Positions 8,891-18,537 of a DNA stretch of 64,000 nt are shown here, piece by piece. This DNA is from Bordetella sp. LUAb4 (GTDB lineage: Bacteria; Pseudomonadota; Gammaproteobacteria; Burkholderiales; Burkholderiaceae_B): the NCBI RefSeq assembly GCF_021325795.1, contig NZ_JAHPZX010000004.1, forward strand, positions 496,001 to 560,000, written 5' to 3'. Each line of letters starts with the position of its first letter. The first letter of the stretch is position 1. Position numbers and translations under genes: made by a program. The notes beneath the pieces are model-generated. The model searched no databases, was not told the DNA's origin, and worked only from the letters and a program-made list of their open reading frames with translations.

Positions 8891-9202
8891 AAGTATCCCA
8901 AGTCAAATTTTTATTGGACGACGCTCTAACCCAGGGACGGCACTAAGGCCGGGTTATTTAGAAAATCTCAGAGCTCGGAGATTTTCTTCAATATCCGGAA
9001 TTACGAATCTCGGCACCGGGCTGCCGGAAAGAACGAGGGGCTGGCTGAAAACTCGTCATCAGTAGCTATGACTACTCCCAGTGAATAAAACAAAGGAAAA
9101 AGGCCTGATGCCGCTTCCAATGCCACCCCCCGCGATTCCGGCACACAGGACACTAGCGGTCGTTAGCGAAAGTTAACGGGTCCGATAAGCGGTGGCGCGC
9201 TA
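8891..9202. other. 312-nt intergenic stretch with a small hairpin
   Basis: No coding frame is supportable. A 9-bp inverted repeat, GAAAATCTC at 8961-8969 and GAGATTTTC at 8978-8986, lies between the two papain-like genes. A partial palindrome near 9150-9180 contains CGTTAGCG. Either could reduce read-through into the pseudo-protease gene. A weak terminator is possible, but there is no T-run. Confidence 0.4.
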
Positions 9203-9808
9203 TTACAACCCAGGCGGAGCCCCGGAAGGGTTGCTGGTATAAAACACGTCATCGACGCCCAAGCCTGCAAAATCATTCTTGGTCATGGTAATGACCGTAG
9301 CCTGCAATGGATCGCCTACGTACCAGAGCGGGGTGATTCCAGGCGTGGCATCAAATCCATATACCGTGACCACGTGACCATTATTGCGGAAATCTCTTAG
9401 TCCAAGAATTACAGGAAAACCTTCGTCAATTGACTCTTGGACGTCGTTCAGCGGGAAGCTCTTATTTCTAAGATTCACCTCGCGATCAAAAATATGCAGA
9501 AGTTTGAGTGGATTGGTGGGAATGCCGGCGACATCGTAATTGCCCCTGGCTTGCATGTACCCTACACTGCAAACGTTACCGATGTTCGGTGGGCGACCCA
9601 TCGCGTGCCAATACAGATCGCACTGCTGGCCGGACCAAGACTGGTACTGTTGCTGTCGACTGTACATCGTGTACGCGCAGGCAAGACTCGTGGCGATCCA
9701 GCACCAATGAGGCTGTTGCTGCGTCTGAAAATTGGTCGCAAAATCCTGGATTATGACCCTATTGGCACTGGCGCGGACCCGAGGTTCGAACTCATCAGCT
9801 GTAGACAT
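9203..9808 (-). CDS. Papain-like cysteine protease family protein
   Basis: A 201-residue protein with the hallmarks of small bacterial papain-like (C39/C70-type) peptidases: a Gln followed by HWCWIATSLACA (nucleophile Cys near residue 39), GHVVTVYGF (His near residue 148) and a following YVGDP (Asp). It has no signal peptide and no other domain. It sits 45 nt downstream of a PixA-like gene on the same strand and is probably co-transcribed. The start is supported by AGGAAAG five bases upstream. The role is unknown; the context suggests action on, or together with, the two PixA-like proteins. Peptidase activity is inferred from motifs only. Confidence 0.7.
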   Translation of the reverse strand: MSTADEFEPRVRASANRVIIQDFATNFQTQQQPHWCWIATSLACAYTMYSRQQQYQSWSGQQCDLYWHAMGRPPNIGNVCSVGYMQARGNYDVAGIPTNPLKLLHIFDREVNLRNKSFPLNDVQESIDEGFPVILGLRDFRNNGHVVTVYGFDATPGITPLWYVGDPLQATVITMTKNDFAGLGVDDVFYTSNPSGAPPGL

Positions 9809-9853
9809 AATACTTTCCTATTGGATAGATAGAGGAATCACACACTCCAGCGG

Positions 9854-10426
9854 TCAACCAGTAATAACGCTGATACCAGGACCAGTCCAAGTAAATGCTA
9901 CCGTCTGCGAGTCCTCTCCAGCCGTTTGCAGTTTGCACTTGACACGGTAGAGCGAATTCCCACTACCTTCTATCGTACCTACCCAATACACGCCGTTGCC
10001 CGTAGTCGCGGATGGCGCATAGTACGTCGGTAAGCCATTAGTCCCCCAAACGTCATCACCGGAAACCATTTCGAAACCGATAATACTCAGCTTGTCTTCG
10101 CTATACGGATCAACAGGAGTGACGTAGAAGGCGACATACTCGCCGTAGCGGCAATGCGTATCCAATGCATCGCCACCTTGCGCACCACTACCATAATATG
10201 CCCGATTATCCAGCATGTAGATGCCGCGATACACAGTCCCTTGACGGTCATCCTCGAGAACAACGTCGGTGTCAACCATTATGCGTATGACCACCTGCGG
10301 GTTGGATTCGCTATATTTGTCCTCACCGGTCACCAGCATGGGATTGAAATCATCGGATCCCTGATTTTTGCTATCGTCGGAACCTTGATTTTTACCATTA
10401 TCCGAAGTTTGATTTTTTCCGTACAT
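9854..10426 (-). CDS. AidA/PixA-type inclusion-body family protein
   Basis: A 190-residue protein. Its N-terminus has three near-identical Lys-Asn-Gln-Gly/Thr-Ser-Asp repeats (about residues 3-25). A beta-rich domain follows, with VVIRIMVDTDVVLED, GIYMLDNRAYYG and GEYVAFYVTPVDP, the same order of blocks as in the gene just upstream. It matches the layout of the PixA/AidA family (Xenorhabdus crystalline inclusion protein, Burkholderia quorum-sensing-controlled AidA). ATG 10426 is chosen because GGAG lies six bases upstream; a GTG at 10438 is less likely. The gap to the upstream paralogue is 36 nt. Confidence 0.6.
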   Translation of the reverse strand: MYGKNQTSDNGKNQGSDDSKNQGSDDFNPMLVTGEDKYSESNPQVVIRIMVDTDVVLEDDRQGTVYRGIYMLDNRAYYGSGAQGGDALDTHCRYGEYVAFYVTPVDPYSEDKLSIIGFEMVSGDDVWGTNGLPTYYAPSATTGNGVYWVGTIEGSGNSLYRVKCKLQTAGEDSQTVAFTWTGPGISVITG

Positions 10427-10462
10427 TATTATCTCCACTTACCTATTGGATCAAAGCGATAA

Positions 10463-10894
10463 TTACCGAATATCGATCGAAGCAGGAATCGTAAACGTGT
10501 CCAAATCATCCAGGGTCGAATCGCCGTCGGACACCGAGATGCTGATCGAATAGGTGTACTTTCCAGATTCATCAGCTCGCCCAACCATCGCATTTTCCTC
10601 ATCAATGGCATTTGTCGGGGTGCCGCCAAACCCCCAGGCCTTCGAATTGGAAATATTGGTTATCTTGAACTCTTTGAAACTCTGTGGATTGAGTGGAACG
10701 ATATTCCACGCGATGATGTCACCTTGGCCTGCAACGGTTTGCCAAGCCAGCCCGGCTGTCAGCGTGGTCACTGATTGTGACCCCGATGTATTGTCCATCA
10801 CGTATATGCCGTCGTTGGTTCCAGGGCTCAGTGATTTCTCGTCAACCATAATAAGGATCTGAACGTCTGCATCTGATGCAACTGTCGAAGCCAT
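10463..10894 (-). CDS. AidA/PixA-type inclusion-body family protein
   Basis: A 143-residue protein and first gene of the leftward island, with AAGGAGA upstream of ATG 10894. Blocks VQILIMVDEKSL, DGIYVMDN and GDIIAWNIVPLNPQ match the family pattern of a beta strand, a YVMDN-like turn and a GD.I.W strand, and align with the next gene. No signal peptide is present, so it is cytoplasmic or released by lysis. Known relatives form intracellular inclusions and are regulated by quorum sensing or growth phase. Family assignment is by eye; the pairing with the second copy strengthens it. Confidence 0.6.
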   Translation of the reverse strand: MASTVASDADVQILIMVDEKSLSPGTNDGIYVMDNTSGSQSVTTLTAGLAWQTVAGQGDIIAWNIVPLNPQSFKEFKITNISNSKAWGFGGTPTNAIDEENAMVGRADESGKYTYSISISVSDGDSTLDDLDTFTIPASIDIR

Positions 10895-11056
10895 ATCGAA
10901 TCTCCTTAAGCATTGCTATGCCAGTCAAGTGGGGTTACTACACGCCATCCGCCGTCGGGGGCGCCCTTGCGGAGTGATACGCAGAGATCGGCAGACGAGT
11001 CCGTATCCTACGGAATAAAGACGGGCCCAAGAACAACCCGGCGATATGCAAACCAT

Positions 11057-11124
11057 GAATTCAAAACAAACCTGTCCAGAATAAATATTTTTGTAATCGA
11101 ACAGAATTTCAAAACAAAAATGTC
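11057..11124. promoter_or_regulatory. AT-rich leader with paired direct repeats upstream of the pixA-like operon
   Basis: Within the AT-rich 404-nt gap 10895-11298, two imperfect 20/21-nt direct repeats lie at 11057-11076 and 11104-11124. Both have the form GAATT(T)CAAAACAAA followed by TGTC. They are 47 nt apart, start to start, and about 160-230 nt upstream of the first pixA-like gene. They are candidate binding sites for a regulator of the island. No other gene is visible in the gap. Confidence 0.4.
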
Positions 11125-11298
11125 CTTATCTAGTGGTCTTTTTTAAAACAGGGGCAACTAACGTCTTGCCGGGTTTCAGGCGAGCCAAGTCGCTCTTCGA
11201 GGCGCCATCCGCGTCGTTCCCACATCCGCGGCTATCATGAACACAGCCTCGCGCTGCACTCACGGCGGCGTTCCCCTGTCTCTACCTTGAGGAGCACC

Positions 11299-12534
11299 AT
11301 GTACGAATCAGCCCACCCCGTGGATGACGCCTGCCTGCTGGTGCTGAACTGCGGCTCCTCAAGCATCAAATTCGCCTTGTTCGATGGGCGGCAGGATCCT
11401 CCGCCACGGCGCCCGTTCTGGGGCGGCCAGGTAACGGGCATAGGCGGCCCCAAGCCGTCCTATGTGGAGAATGGCGGCGCCAGCGAACCGGTACCGCTCC
11501 AGGAACAGGAATCGCCGCATCACGCGGCGCTGGAACACATACGCAGCCACACCCGTAAGCGCCTGGCGGGCCGCCGATTACTCGCGGTCGCTCACCGCGT
11601 AGTGCATGGCGGCAGCAAATACAGCGAGCCGGTGCTGGTCGACGCTACCGTACTGGCAGACCTGAAAAGCTATATTCCCCTGGCTCCCTTGCATCAGCCA
11701 TTCGCGCTCGAAGCCATGGACGCGCTGCTGAAAGGCCTTCCTGATTGCCCGCAAGTGGCCTGCTTCGACACCGGCTTCCATCACACCCTGCCGCTGGTCG
11801 AACGCCTGCTGGCCCTGCCCTACTCGGCCTACGAGCGCGGCCTGCGCCGCTACGGATTTCACGGCTTGTCCTATGAGTACATGGCGGTTGCGCTGGCCGA
11901 GCGGCACGGTGATCGCGCGCGTGGCCGCACTGTCGTCGCCCACCTGGGCAGCGGTGCCAGCCTGTGCGGCATGCACGCCCTGCGCAGCGTCGGCACCACC
12001 ATGGGATTCTCCGCGCTCGACGGACTGATGATGAGTACTCGCTGCGGCGCGCTGGATCCGGGTGCGGTGATCTATCTGATGGAGATCGAGAAACTGACCC
12101 TGGAGCAAGTCGGCCAGGTGCTGTATCACGAGTCCGGACTGCTGGGGGTATCGGGGGTATCGGGCGATACGCGCGAACTCCTCGAGCGCGAGCAGGAGGC
12201 CGGTTACACAGGTGACCGCATCCGCGCGGCGCTGGCGCTGTATGTGCGCCGCATCGTGCGCGAGATCGGCGCCTTGGCCGCGGTATTGGGCGGACTCGAC
12301 ATGCTGGTCTTCACCGCGGGCGTGGGTGAGCACAGCGCGGAGATCCGCAGCCGCATCTGCCGCGACCTGGCCTACCTGGGCGTGGCCGTCGACGAAGCTG
12401 CGAACAAACGCAACCATCCTGTCATCGCGGGACCAGGCAGCCGTGTCATCGTCGGTGTGGAGCCGACCAATGAAGAATGGATCGCGGCGCGCCACGCCAT
12501 GACCGTGACGCGCGAATCAAGCTTGATGACATAA
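11299..12534 (+). CDS. ackA: Acetate kinase
   Basis: Transfers phosphate between ATP and acetate in the cytoplasm. The 411-residue length is normal. ASKHA-fold motifs are present: LVLNCGSSSIKFALF at the N-terminus, the CFDTGFHHTLP segment, GFHGLSYEY, HLGSGAS and MGFSALDGLMMSTRCG, and the C-terminal FTAGVGEHSAEIR. ATG 11299 is chosen because GAGGAG lies four bases upstream (11289-11294). No phosphate acetyltransferase or phosphoketolase is adjacent, so this is an orphan copy; its acetyl-phosphate source is not visible. It converges on the CLC gene with a 30-nt gap. Confidence 0.95.
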   Translation: MYESAHPVDDACLLVLNCGSSSIKFALFDGRQDPPPRRPFWGGQVTGIGGPKPSYVENGGASEPVPLQEQESPHHAALEHIRSHTRKRLAGRRLLAVAHRVVHGGSKYSEPVLVDATVLADLKSYIPLAPLHQPFALEAMDALLKGLPDCPQVACFDTGFHHTLPLVERLLALPYSAYERGLRRYGFHGLSYEYMAVALAERHGDRARGRTVVAHLGSGASLCGMHALRSVGTTMGFSALDGLMMSTRCGALDPGAVIYLMEIEKLTLEQVGQVLYHESGLLGVSGVSGDTRELLEREQEAGYTGDRIRAALALYVRRIVREIGALAAVLGGLDMLVFTAGVGEHSAEIRSRICRDLAYLGVAVDEAANKRNHPVIAGPGSRVIVGVEPTNEEWIAARHAMTVTRESSLMT

Positions 12535-12564
12535 GCGTAAATCCGATCAACGGAAGCGTCGCGA

Positions 12565-14034
12565 TCAGGATTGCTTGTTCGTAGGCATGAGATCCGGCGC
12601 GGACGCCTGCGCTGTAGAGGGTATGGGTTGCGCCACCACGGCGGCGGCGCTGGCAGCACTGGCTGATTGCGAAACTGGCATCATCACCATCGGCATCGAC
12701 ACCGCCGGCGCGGGTACGGCTCCAGCCGCGGCGCGCCGGGTGACCACGCTTGTACACCAGCGGCTGGCGCAGATCGAGCCGGCTACCGCCAATACCACGG
12801 GTACCAGCATGTCGTGGTCCATGCGCGTGAACTCGGCCAGCAGGACGATGGCTGTCAACGGCATGCTCATGGACGAAGCCAGGAAAGCCGTCGCACCGAC
12901 GATGGCGTAGGCGCCCAGCGGCACCGCGCCGAATATCCCCGGCAGCCATTGGTTGCAAAGGCCACCAACGATGAGCGCCAGCATCGCGCCATTGGTCAAA
13001 CCCGGCGTCAGCAGGCCGCCTTCCGCACCGGCACGCAGCGTCGACGCTTCGATCGCCACCTTCAGCACCAACAGCAAGGCTGCCAGTCCCAGCGTCAATT
13101 CGCTATCGAAAGACAGTGATGCCGCGCCCTTGCCATTGCCCAGCAACTGCGGCAGGTATACGGCCAGCAGGCCGATGATGGTGAAGTTCACCAGCGACGC
13201 AACAGGCAAGCGCCAGCCGCGCGCCGCATGGGCACGCGCCGAGCCCGTCAGCTTCACGAAACCATGTGCCGCCACGCCGAACAAGGGGCCAAGCAACAAT
13301 GCCCAGATGACCAGCGCGGGGGTGACCGCCATGTGAGGCACGACATACTGCGACTCCGCGCCCAGGCCCCACCATGCGATCCAGGCGGCCAATGCTGAAC
13401 TGGCCATGGCCATGGCGGCGGCGGGCCAACTAAAGGCACCGACCAGCACTTCCAGTACGAATACCGCGCCGCCCAATGGGACGTTGTAGACCGCGGCCAA
13501 GCCCGCGCCCGCGCCACAAGCGACGAGCAAGCGGCGATACTCGATCGTCAGGCCGAACCCGCGTGCCAGATAGCCGGCCAGCAGCGCGCCGACCTCGCGC
13601 GGCGCCACTTCGCGGCCCAGCGGCGACCCCAGTCCTACCGTGATGATCTGCAGCAGTGCATGGGCCAGGGTGGCGCCGCCGGGCATGGCCGGGGCGTCGG
13701 GGCCAGCGGCCTGCTTGACGCTGACCAGCTTGCGGCCATAGCGATAGACTGCCCACCACCCGAACCCCGCCACCAGGCCGCAGATGGCGAGCACCACCAC
13801 GCGCCGCGCGCCGTCGGCCATGCTGGCGCCTTGTAGAAAGCTGGTGTGCGGGGTGGCCGCATCCAGGCCATAGCCGTACGCCACGTGCTGGACCAGACGC
13901 AGCAGCAAGCCCAACAGCATGCCACCGATGCCGGCGGCCACGCCGGTCAACAGCGTCGCGAAGATGAGGACGCTTGCGGACGTACTCGCCAGCGTGGACG
14001 ATGAAGAAGTGGCTGAAGATTTTTCGAGTGGCAT
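12565..14034 (-). CDS. CLC-family chloride channel/antiporter
   Basis: A 489-residue membrane protein with the CLC selectivity motifs. GSPLGREVAPRE carries the gating Glu at the position of EcCLC E148, and AGAGLAAVYNVPLGGAVFVLE and GGLLTPGL also match. The C-terminus is a Ser/Ala/Met/Pro-rich tail of about 60 residues with no CBS domains. ATG 14034 gives a compact N-terminus; a GTG at 14097 would add 21 residues. It probably exchanges chloride for protons or works as a channel in acid or ion stress; the sequence does not decide which. Confidence 0.88.
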   Translation of the reverse strand: MPLEKSSATSSSSTLASTSASVLIFATLLTGVAAGIGGMLLGLLLRLVQHVAYGYGLDAATPHTSFLQGASMADGARRVVVLAICGLVAGFGWWAVYRYGRKLVSVKQAAGPDAPAMPGGATLAHALLQIITVGLGSPLGREVAPREVGALLAGYLARGFGLTIEYRRLLVACGAGAGLAAVYNVPLGGAVFVLEVLVGAFSWPAAAMAMASSALAAWIAWWGLGAESQYVVPHMAVTPALVIWALLLGPLFGVAAHGFVKLTGSARAHAARGWRLPVASLVNFTIIGLLAVYLPQLLGNGKGAASLSFDSELTLGLAALLLVLKVAIEASTLRAGAEGGLLTPGLTNGAMLALIVGGLCNQWLPGIFGAVPLGAYAIVGATAFLASSMSMPLTAIVLLAEFTRMDHDMLVPVVLAVAGSICASRWCTSVVTRRAAAGAVPAPAVSMPMVMMPVSQSASAASAAAVVAQPIPSTAQASAPDLMPTNKQS

Positions 14035-14390
14035 GAGCACGGCACGCGTAGCGGAATACGCATCGTAGAAGCGGCCATCCAGGCCCGTGACTGCCACTAG
14101 AACAGGAACGCGACGGCGGCGTCAACGCAAGTTTGACGCCGCGAAGCGCCATGCTTGCAAGCCGCTTGCAAAAGCGTCGCAAGCGTAAAGCAGATGTTGG
14201 TATCGGCTGACGCCCCGCTTGCAAAGTGCCCAGCGGCGTGCGAATTCGCAACACCGCCGACAGCACGATCAGCCCGCCCCTACCTGCATCAAGCTGGCCT
14301 CGTACCCGCCTCCATCGAGACTCCGTCGAGGCTCAACCGGGACTCGAACGAGGCTCAAACGGAATTCAACCCCCGCCCTTCAATCCCGCC

Positions 14391-15446
14391 TCACCCCGCG
14401 TCGACCGCCTTCAGGATGCGGCCGAACAGTCCATCCGCATGCTCGGATTGCAGCCAACGCACGATCACTACCATGCGACGTTCAGGTTCGACCCAGGTAA
14501 ACGAGCTACCGGCACCGACGCCGAAGAAGCTCGACTCCGGCACGCTGGGAAACACCTTGCCCTGATGATTCAGCCAGATCAGGAAGCCGTAGTAAGGCGC
14601 CAGGTCGGTCGGCTGCTGCATGGCCTTGATCCACTCGGCCGAGAGCACCTGGCGGCCATCCTTGGCCTTGCCGCCGTTCAACAGCATCTGGCCGATCAGC
14701 GCCTGGTCATGGCTGCTGATGGACATGCCGCCACCCCAGTGCGAACCGCCCGGCACCGACGGCATGCGTTTGCCGTCGATCTCCACCCAGGCGTCGTCAT
14801 AGCCGACCCAGCGCCAGTTGTCGCTGGCCCCGATGGGTCGCGTGATGGCTTCGCGGAACACATCCGGCAAGGGCTGGCGGAACAGGTGCAGCAAAGCATA
14901 GGACAGCTGATTGATGCGGACGTCGTTGTATTCCCAATAGGTGCCGGGCGTCTGCAAGGGCCGGGCATCGCCTTTCTTGCCATTGGGCGGCGCGCCGAAG
15001 CTGACCGCGCGATAGCGGTCGGCCTGGTCCGAGATGCCGAAGCGTTCACCTTCCCACTCGCTGGTCTGCGTCAGCAGATGGCGCCAGGTGATCGGCGCAT
15101 TGTGTTCGCTGTCGAAACCGATGCCCTTGAGGCGCTTGACGATGGGTTCATCCACGTCCGGCAACAGGCCACGATCATGGGCCACGCCCGCCAGCAGCGC
15201 CAGGTACATCTTGGCCACGCTGAACGTCAGGTCGGCGCGATCCGGTTCGCCCCAGGAGGCCAGGGTCTTGCCATCGACCACGACGACGCCAGACACCGGA
15301 CCGCGGTCATGCAGGGGGCCAAAAGCGCGGTTCCAAGGCGGCGGATCGTTCTGGTGCACCCCGAACTTGCCGGTCACGCTGCGGTCCCACAGGGACTCGT
15401 GCTCGTTGGCGAACTGTATGGCTTGCTGCATGAGAGTCTGGTCCAT
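14391..15446 (-). CDS. Serine hydrolase of the class C beta-lactamase/esterase fold
   Basis: A 351-residue protein without a signal peptide, hence probably cytoplasmic. The catalytic motifs are SVAK (SxxK, near residue 76) and YND (YxN, near residue 170). A GAGSS segment sits near residue 314 in place of the usual HTG/KTG. Other family marks are the RHLLTQTSEWEGE segment and GGGMSIS. Relatives include EstB-type esterases and penicillin-binding-like hydrolases; a true beta-lactamase is unlikely without export. The 356-nt gap to the CLC gene (14035-14390) holds only a short repeated CGAGGCTCAA and nothing I can assign. Confidence 0.82.
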   Translation of the reverse strand: MDQTLMQQAIQFANEHESLWDRSVTGKFGVHQNDPPPWNRAFGPLHDRGPVSGVVVVDGKTLASWGEPDRADLTFSVAKMYLALLAGVAHDRGLLPDVDEPIVKRLKGIGFDSEHNAPITWRHLLTQTSEWEGERFGISDQADRYRAVSFGAPPNGKKGDARPLQTPGTYWEYNDVRINQLSYALLHLFRQPLPDVFREAITRPIGASDNWRWVGYDDAWVEIDGKRMPSVPGGSHWGGGMSISSHDQALIGQMLLNGGKAKDGRQVLSAEWIKAMQQPTDLAPYYGFLIWLNHQGKVFPSVPESSFFGVGAGSSFTWVEPERRMVVIVRWLQSEHADGLFGRILKAVDAG

Positions 15447-15656
15447 CAGGCTACCTTCCTTGTGCTGGCCGGCTGGCCAGATGACGTCACGATGGGGAAG
15501 GATTGTAGGACAGACACCGCGGCGCGGGGGCGCGAATGGTCAGGGTTTACGCGGATTGCCGGGCGGACATTGCGCTAAGGGGAGCACGACAAACCGCATG
15601 CCACATCCGCGCAATGCGCCGGGTCTGGATCCTGTGCGTGTCTGGAGCCAGAACGG

Positions 15657-17093
15657 TCAAGCGACTTTCATGATGACCGTCTTGATCTGCGTGTAGTGGG
15701 CCAGCGCCTCGGCGCCCTTCTCCCGTCCATAGCCGGAGTTTTTATAGCCACCGAAGGGCGTCTCCACGCCGCCGCCATGATAGTTGTTGACGTAGACCTG
15801 GCCGGCTTCCAGCGCAGCGCTGACACGATGCGCCCGCCCGATGTCGCGCGTCCACACCGCCGCGGCCAGACCATAGTCGCTGTCGTTGGCGATGGCGATG
15901 GCCTCTTCTTCGGTATCGAAGGGGATCACGCTGAGCACTGGCCCGAAAATCTCCTCGCGCGCCACCCGCATGCCGGGCTGCACGCCGGTAAGTATGGTCG
16001 GCGCGATGAACCAGCCCTTGGCTGGCCCGCTCCGCGGACGGCCGCCGCCGCACGCCGCACGGGCGCCCTCCTCGTGCGCGATAGCCAGATAGCGTGTCAC
16101 GCGTTCGTACTGCTCGCGGGTGGTGAGCGGTCCCATGGTGGCGCCCTGCGTGGGATCACCCACCTGCTCCCGCGCGGCCAGCTTGACCAGGCCATCGACC
16201 AGACGATCATGGACGGCGCGTTGCACCAGCAAGCGCGAGCCCGCCGAGCAGATCTGGCCGGTATTGCCCATGATGGCTGCGTAAGCCGCGGCAGTGGCGG
16301 CTTCGAGATCGCAGTCGTCGAACACGATGTTGGGCGATTTACCACCCAGCTCCAGGCTCAAGGGAATGATGCGCTCGGCGGCGATGGCCCCTACCGCGCG
16401 GCCGCTGGCGACCGATCCTGTGAAAGTGACTTTGCGTACCAGCGGGTGCGCCACCAGCGCGGCACCTGCTTCCCGTCCATAACCCGGCACCACGTTGATC
16501 ACGCCAGGGGGTAAGCCTGCTTCGGTGGCGATGCGGGCCATCTCCAGGCAAGAGAAAGGCGTCTCTTCGGAAGGTTTCAACACGGTGGTATTGCCGGCGA
16601 GCAAGGCCGGCGCAATCCCGCGCGAGGCCTGCTGCAGCGGCGAATTCCACGGCACGATGTTGCCGCAGACACCATAGGGTTCGCGCACGGTGTAGGTGTG
16701 CAGCGCAGGATCGGCGAGTATGGTTTCGCCGCCCAGCGTATGCGCCAGCTCCGCGTAGTACTCGAAATAGCGCGCGGTGACGCGTACGTCGTTGCGCGAA
16801 CGCGCCAGCGCCTTGCCGGTCTCCTGCGCTTGCAACAAGGCCAGGTCTTCCGCCTGGGCCTCGATGGCGGCGGCGATGGCGCGCAGGTGTTTGGCTCGCG
16901 TGTTCACCGGCAATTTGCGCCAGGCGGGATAGGCGTCCTGCGCGTCACGCACGGCGATATCGATGTCCTGCTCGCGGCCACGGGCGATACGCGTGAGCGG
17001 CTGCTCCGTCACCGGGCTGATGCGTTCGAAATATTCGCCGGTGGCGGGCGTGCGCCATTCGCCGTGGATGTAGTGGTCGTATTGGGGCTTCAT
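15657..17093 (-). CDS. NAD(P)-dependent aldehyde dehydrogenase
   Basis: Oxidises an aldehyde to the acid in the cytoplasm; 478 residues, normal for the superfamily. Motifs are [27 protein letters not shown] split over the cofactor site, [17 protein letters not shown] (general base Glu), [10 protein letters not shown] (nucleophile Cys) and [15 protein letters not shown] 17093 has AAGGAG eight bases upstream; the open frame continues a further 170 codons but without homologous content. It lies downstream of an acyl-CoA dehydrogenase on the same strand and probably serves the same catabolic route. The substrate is unknown. Confidence 0.93.
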   Translation of the reverse strand: MKPQYDHYIHGEWRTPATGEYFERISPVTEQPLTRIARGREQDIDIAVRDAQDAYPAWRKLPVNTRAKHLRAIAAAIEAQAEDLALLQAQETGKALARSRNDVRVTARYFEYYAELAHTLGGETILADPALHTYTVREPYGVCGNIVPWNSPLQQASRGIAPALLAGNTTVLKPSEETPFSCLEMARIATEAGLPPGVINVVPGYGREAGAALVAHPLVRKVTFTGSVASGRAVGAIAAERIIPLSLELGGKSPNIVFDDCDLEAATAAAYAAIMGNTGQICSAGSRLLVQRAVHDRLVDGLVKLAAREQVGDPTQGATMGPLTTREQYERVTRYLAIAHEEGARAACGGGRPRSGPAKGWFIAPTILTGVQPGMRVAREEIFGPVLSVIPFDTEEEAIAIANDSDYGLAAAVWTRDIGRAHRVSAALEAGQVYVNNYHGGGVETPFGGYKNSGYGREKGAEALAHYTQIKTVIMKVA

Positions 17094-17224
17094 TTTGTCT
17101 GCTCCTTGTTGTTCTTGCTTGCTGCCTACTGGTCTGCCACTGTGGTTTGCCGGCTGCCTCGTGTCTCGTGGGAGATCACAGTCATGCCGATGCCGCCGCT
17201 GCCCATCCCGCGCATGCTTACCGT

Positions 17225-18376
17225 TCACCGCGGCGGGCGTTGCGGGAAGCTGCGGTCGAAAATGCCTTCGGCGATGCGGTTCTTGAGGATTTCGATGGAG
17301 CCGCCGGCGATCATCCAGCCCCGGCAACGGCGCACGCAATACTCCACCAGCGACTCGCGGCTGTAGCCCATTCCGCCCAGCACCTGCAAGGCGTCGTTGG
17401 CGACATCGAAGCCGACCTGGTTGCAATAGGCCTTGGCGATGGCGGTTTCGGTGGCCGACGGGAAGCCCGAATCGGCGTTGGTCGCGGCGCGGTATAGCAG
17501 CAACTGCGCGGCATCCAGCTTGATGCGCATGTCGGCGAACTTCCACTGCAAGCCCTGGAATTCGCAGAGCAGGCGGCCGAACTGCTTGCGTTGCATGGCC
17601 CATTCACGCGCTTCCTCGTACGCGTAGCGGCCCAAGGCCAGCGACCGCGCGGTGTTGCCGATGCGTTCCACGTTGAAGCCGGCGATCTGCTTCTTGAAAC
17701 CGCCCTCGCCCAGCACCACCATTTCATCCGGCACGTAGACGTTGTCGAAGAAAATTTCCACCCATTCCTCGTCCGACATGAAGGCCGACCGCTTGCCCAG
17801 GCGCACGCCCTCGGCCTTGGTGTCGATCAGCACGGAACCGATGCCGCCGGTGCCCGGGCCGAAGCGCACATAAGCCAGGATGACGGTGGCGTGCGGACCA
17901 TGGGTGGTGAAGATCTTGGTGCCGTTGATACGCCAGCCTTTGCCGTCGCGCGTGGCGGCGGTCTTCAGCTCCGTGACGGCGGAGCCTGCGTCGGGCTCGG
18001 TCATGCCCACGGCGATCAATGCCTTGCCGGCCAGGAGGGGTTTGAGAAAGCGTTCCTTCTGATCGGCCGTGCCGTATTCGGCCAGGACGCGGATGGCGCC
18101 GAAGTTGCCGGCCTGCACCACGTCCGCGCTGCGGGGGCAGACGGAGGCCACGGTTTCGATGGCGACCACGGCATCCATGAGGCTGCCGCCCAGACCGCCG
18201 TCCTCTTCCTTCATGGTGATGCCCAGCAGGCCTTGCTCGGCCATTTTCTGGGCTACGTCCCAAGGATAGGTAGTGCTATGCGCACGATCGCGAGCGCCGG
18301 CTTTCAGTTCGCCTTCGGCGAAGCGGCGCACCGCAGTTTGAAAGTCCTGTTGAGCGGGAGTGAGGTTGAAGTCCAT
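17225..18376 (-). CDS. Acyl-CoA dehydrogenase
   Basis: FAD enzyme introducing a double bond into an acyl-CoA thioester. It has 383 residues and the standard three-domain layout. Motifs are GMTEPDAGS (flavin and substrate contact), [25 protein letters not shown] and the [12 protein letters not shown] segment. Where medium-chain enzymes have a Tyr-Glu-Gly active-site base, this protein reads IAGGSIEIL, so the base must come from elsewhere, as in the isovaleryl-type subgroup. It lies upstream of an aldehyde dehydrogenase and downstream of an acyl-CoA synthetase, all leftward, suggesting a small carboxylic-acid degradation unit. Confidence 0.92.
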   Translation of the reverse strand: MDFNLTPAQQDFQTAVRRFAEGELKAGARDRAHSTTYPWDVAQKMAEQGLLGITMKEEDGGLGGSLMDAVVAIETVASVCPRSADVVQAGNFGAIRVLAEYGTADQKERFLKPLLAGKALIAVGMTEPDAGSAVTELKTAATRDGKGWRINGTKIFTTHGPHATVILAYVRFGPGTGGIGSVLIDTKAEGVRLGKRSAFMSDEEWVEIFFDNVYVPDEMVVLGEGGFKKQIAGFNVERIGNTARSLALGRYAYEEAREWAMQRKQFGRLLCEFQGLQWKFADMRIKLDAAQLLLYRAATNADSGFPSATETAIAKAYCNQVGFDVANDALQVLGGMGYSRESLVEYCVRRCRGWMIAGGSIEILKNRIAEGIFDRSFPQRPPR

Positions 18377-18437
18377 GCGTTGGGATCCTGATTATTGATG
18401 AATCGGTACTGAATTGATGTTGATTGAGCTGATGCCG

Positions 18438-18493
18438 GGCGGTGGGCGGTGGGCGGTAGGCGGTAGGCGGTAGGCAGTGGGCAGTGGGCAGTG
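18438..18493. repeat. Heptanucleotide tandem repeat (8 units)
   Basis: Eight head-to-tail 7-nt units, drifting from GGGCGGT through AGGCGGT and AGGCAGT to GGGCAGT, fill most of the 161-nt gap between the acyl-CoA synthetase and the acyl-CoA dehydrogenase. Copy number is likely unstable. It could affect coupling between the two leftward genes. Confidence 0.85.
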
Positions 18494-18537
18494 ACGGGTG
18501 GCCGACTTAAGATCGCGCAATGCGCGGCGCCAAAGCA

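Noticed and set aside
8961-8986. Intrinsic terminator between the two papain-like genes
   Set aside because: The stem is only 9 bp, AT-rich and without a T-tract, so it is reported as a hairpin only.
8201-11150. AT-rich PixA/papain island considered as a prophage or transposon
   Set aside because: No integrase, transposase, terminal inverted repeats or tRNA target was found, so only composition suggests transfer.
14391-15446. Antibiotic-resistance beta-lactamase
   Set aside because: There is no signal peptide and the third motif is GAGSS rather than KTG/HTG, so an esterase-like hydrolase is more likely.
15657-17603. N-terminally extended 648-residue aldehyde dehydrogenase
   Set aside because: The first 170 codons are Arg/Pro/His-rich and overlap the end of the upstream gene. 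ATG 17093 has a good ribosome-binding site and gives normal length.
18438-18493. Tandem array considered as a CRISPR array or origin iterons
   Set aside because: Units are 7 nt with no spacers, and no cas, repA or dnaA-box context is present.
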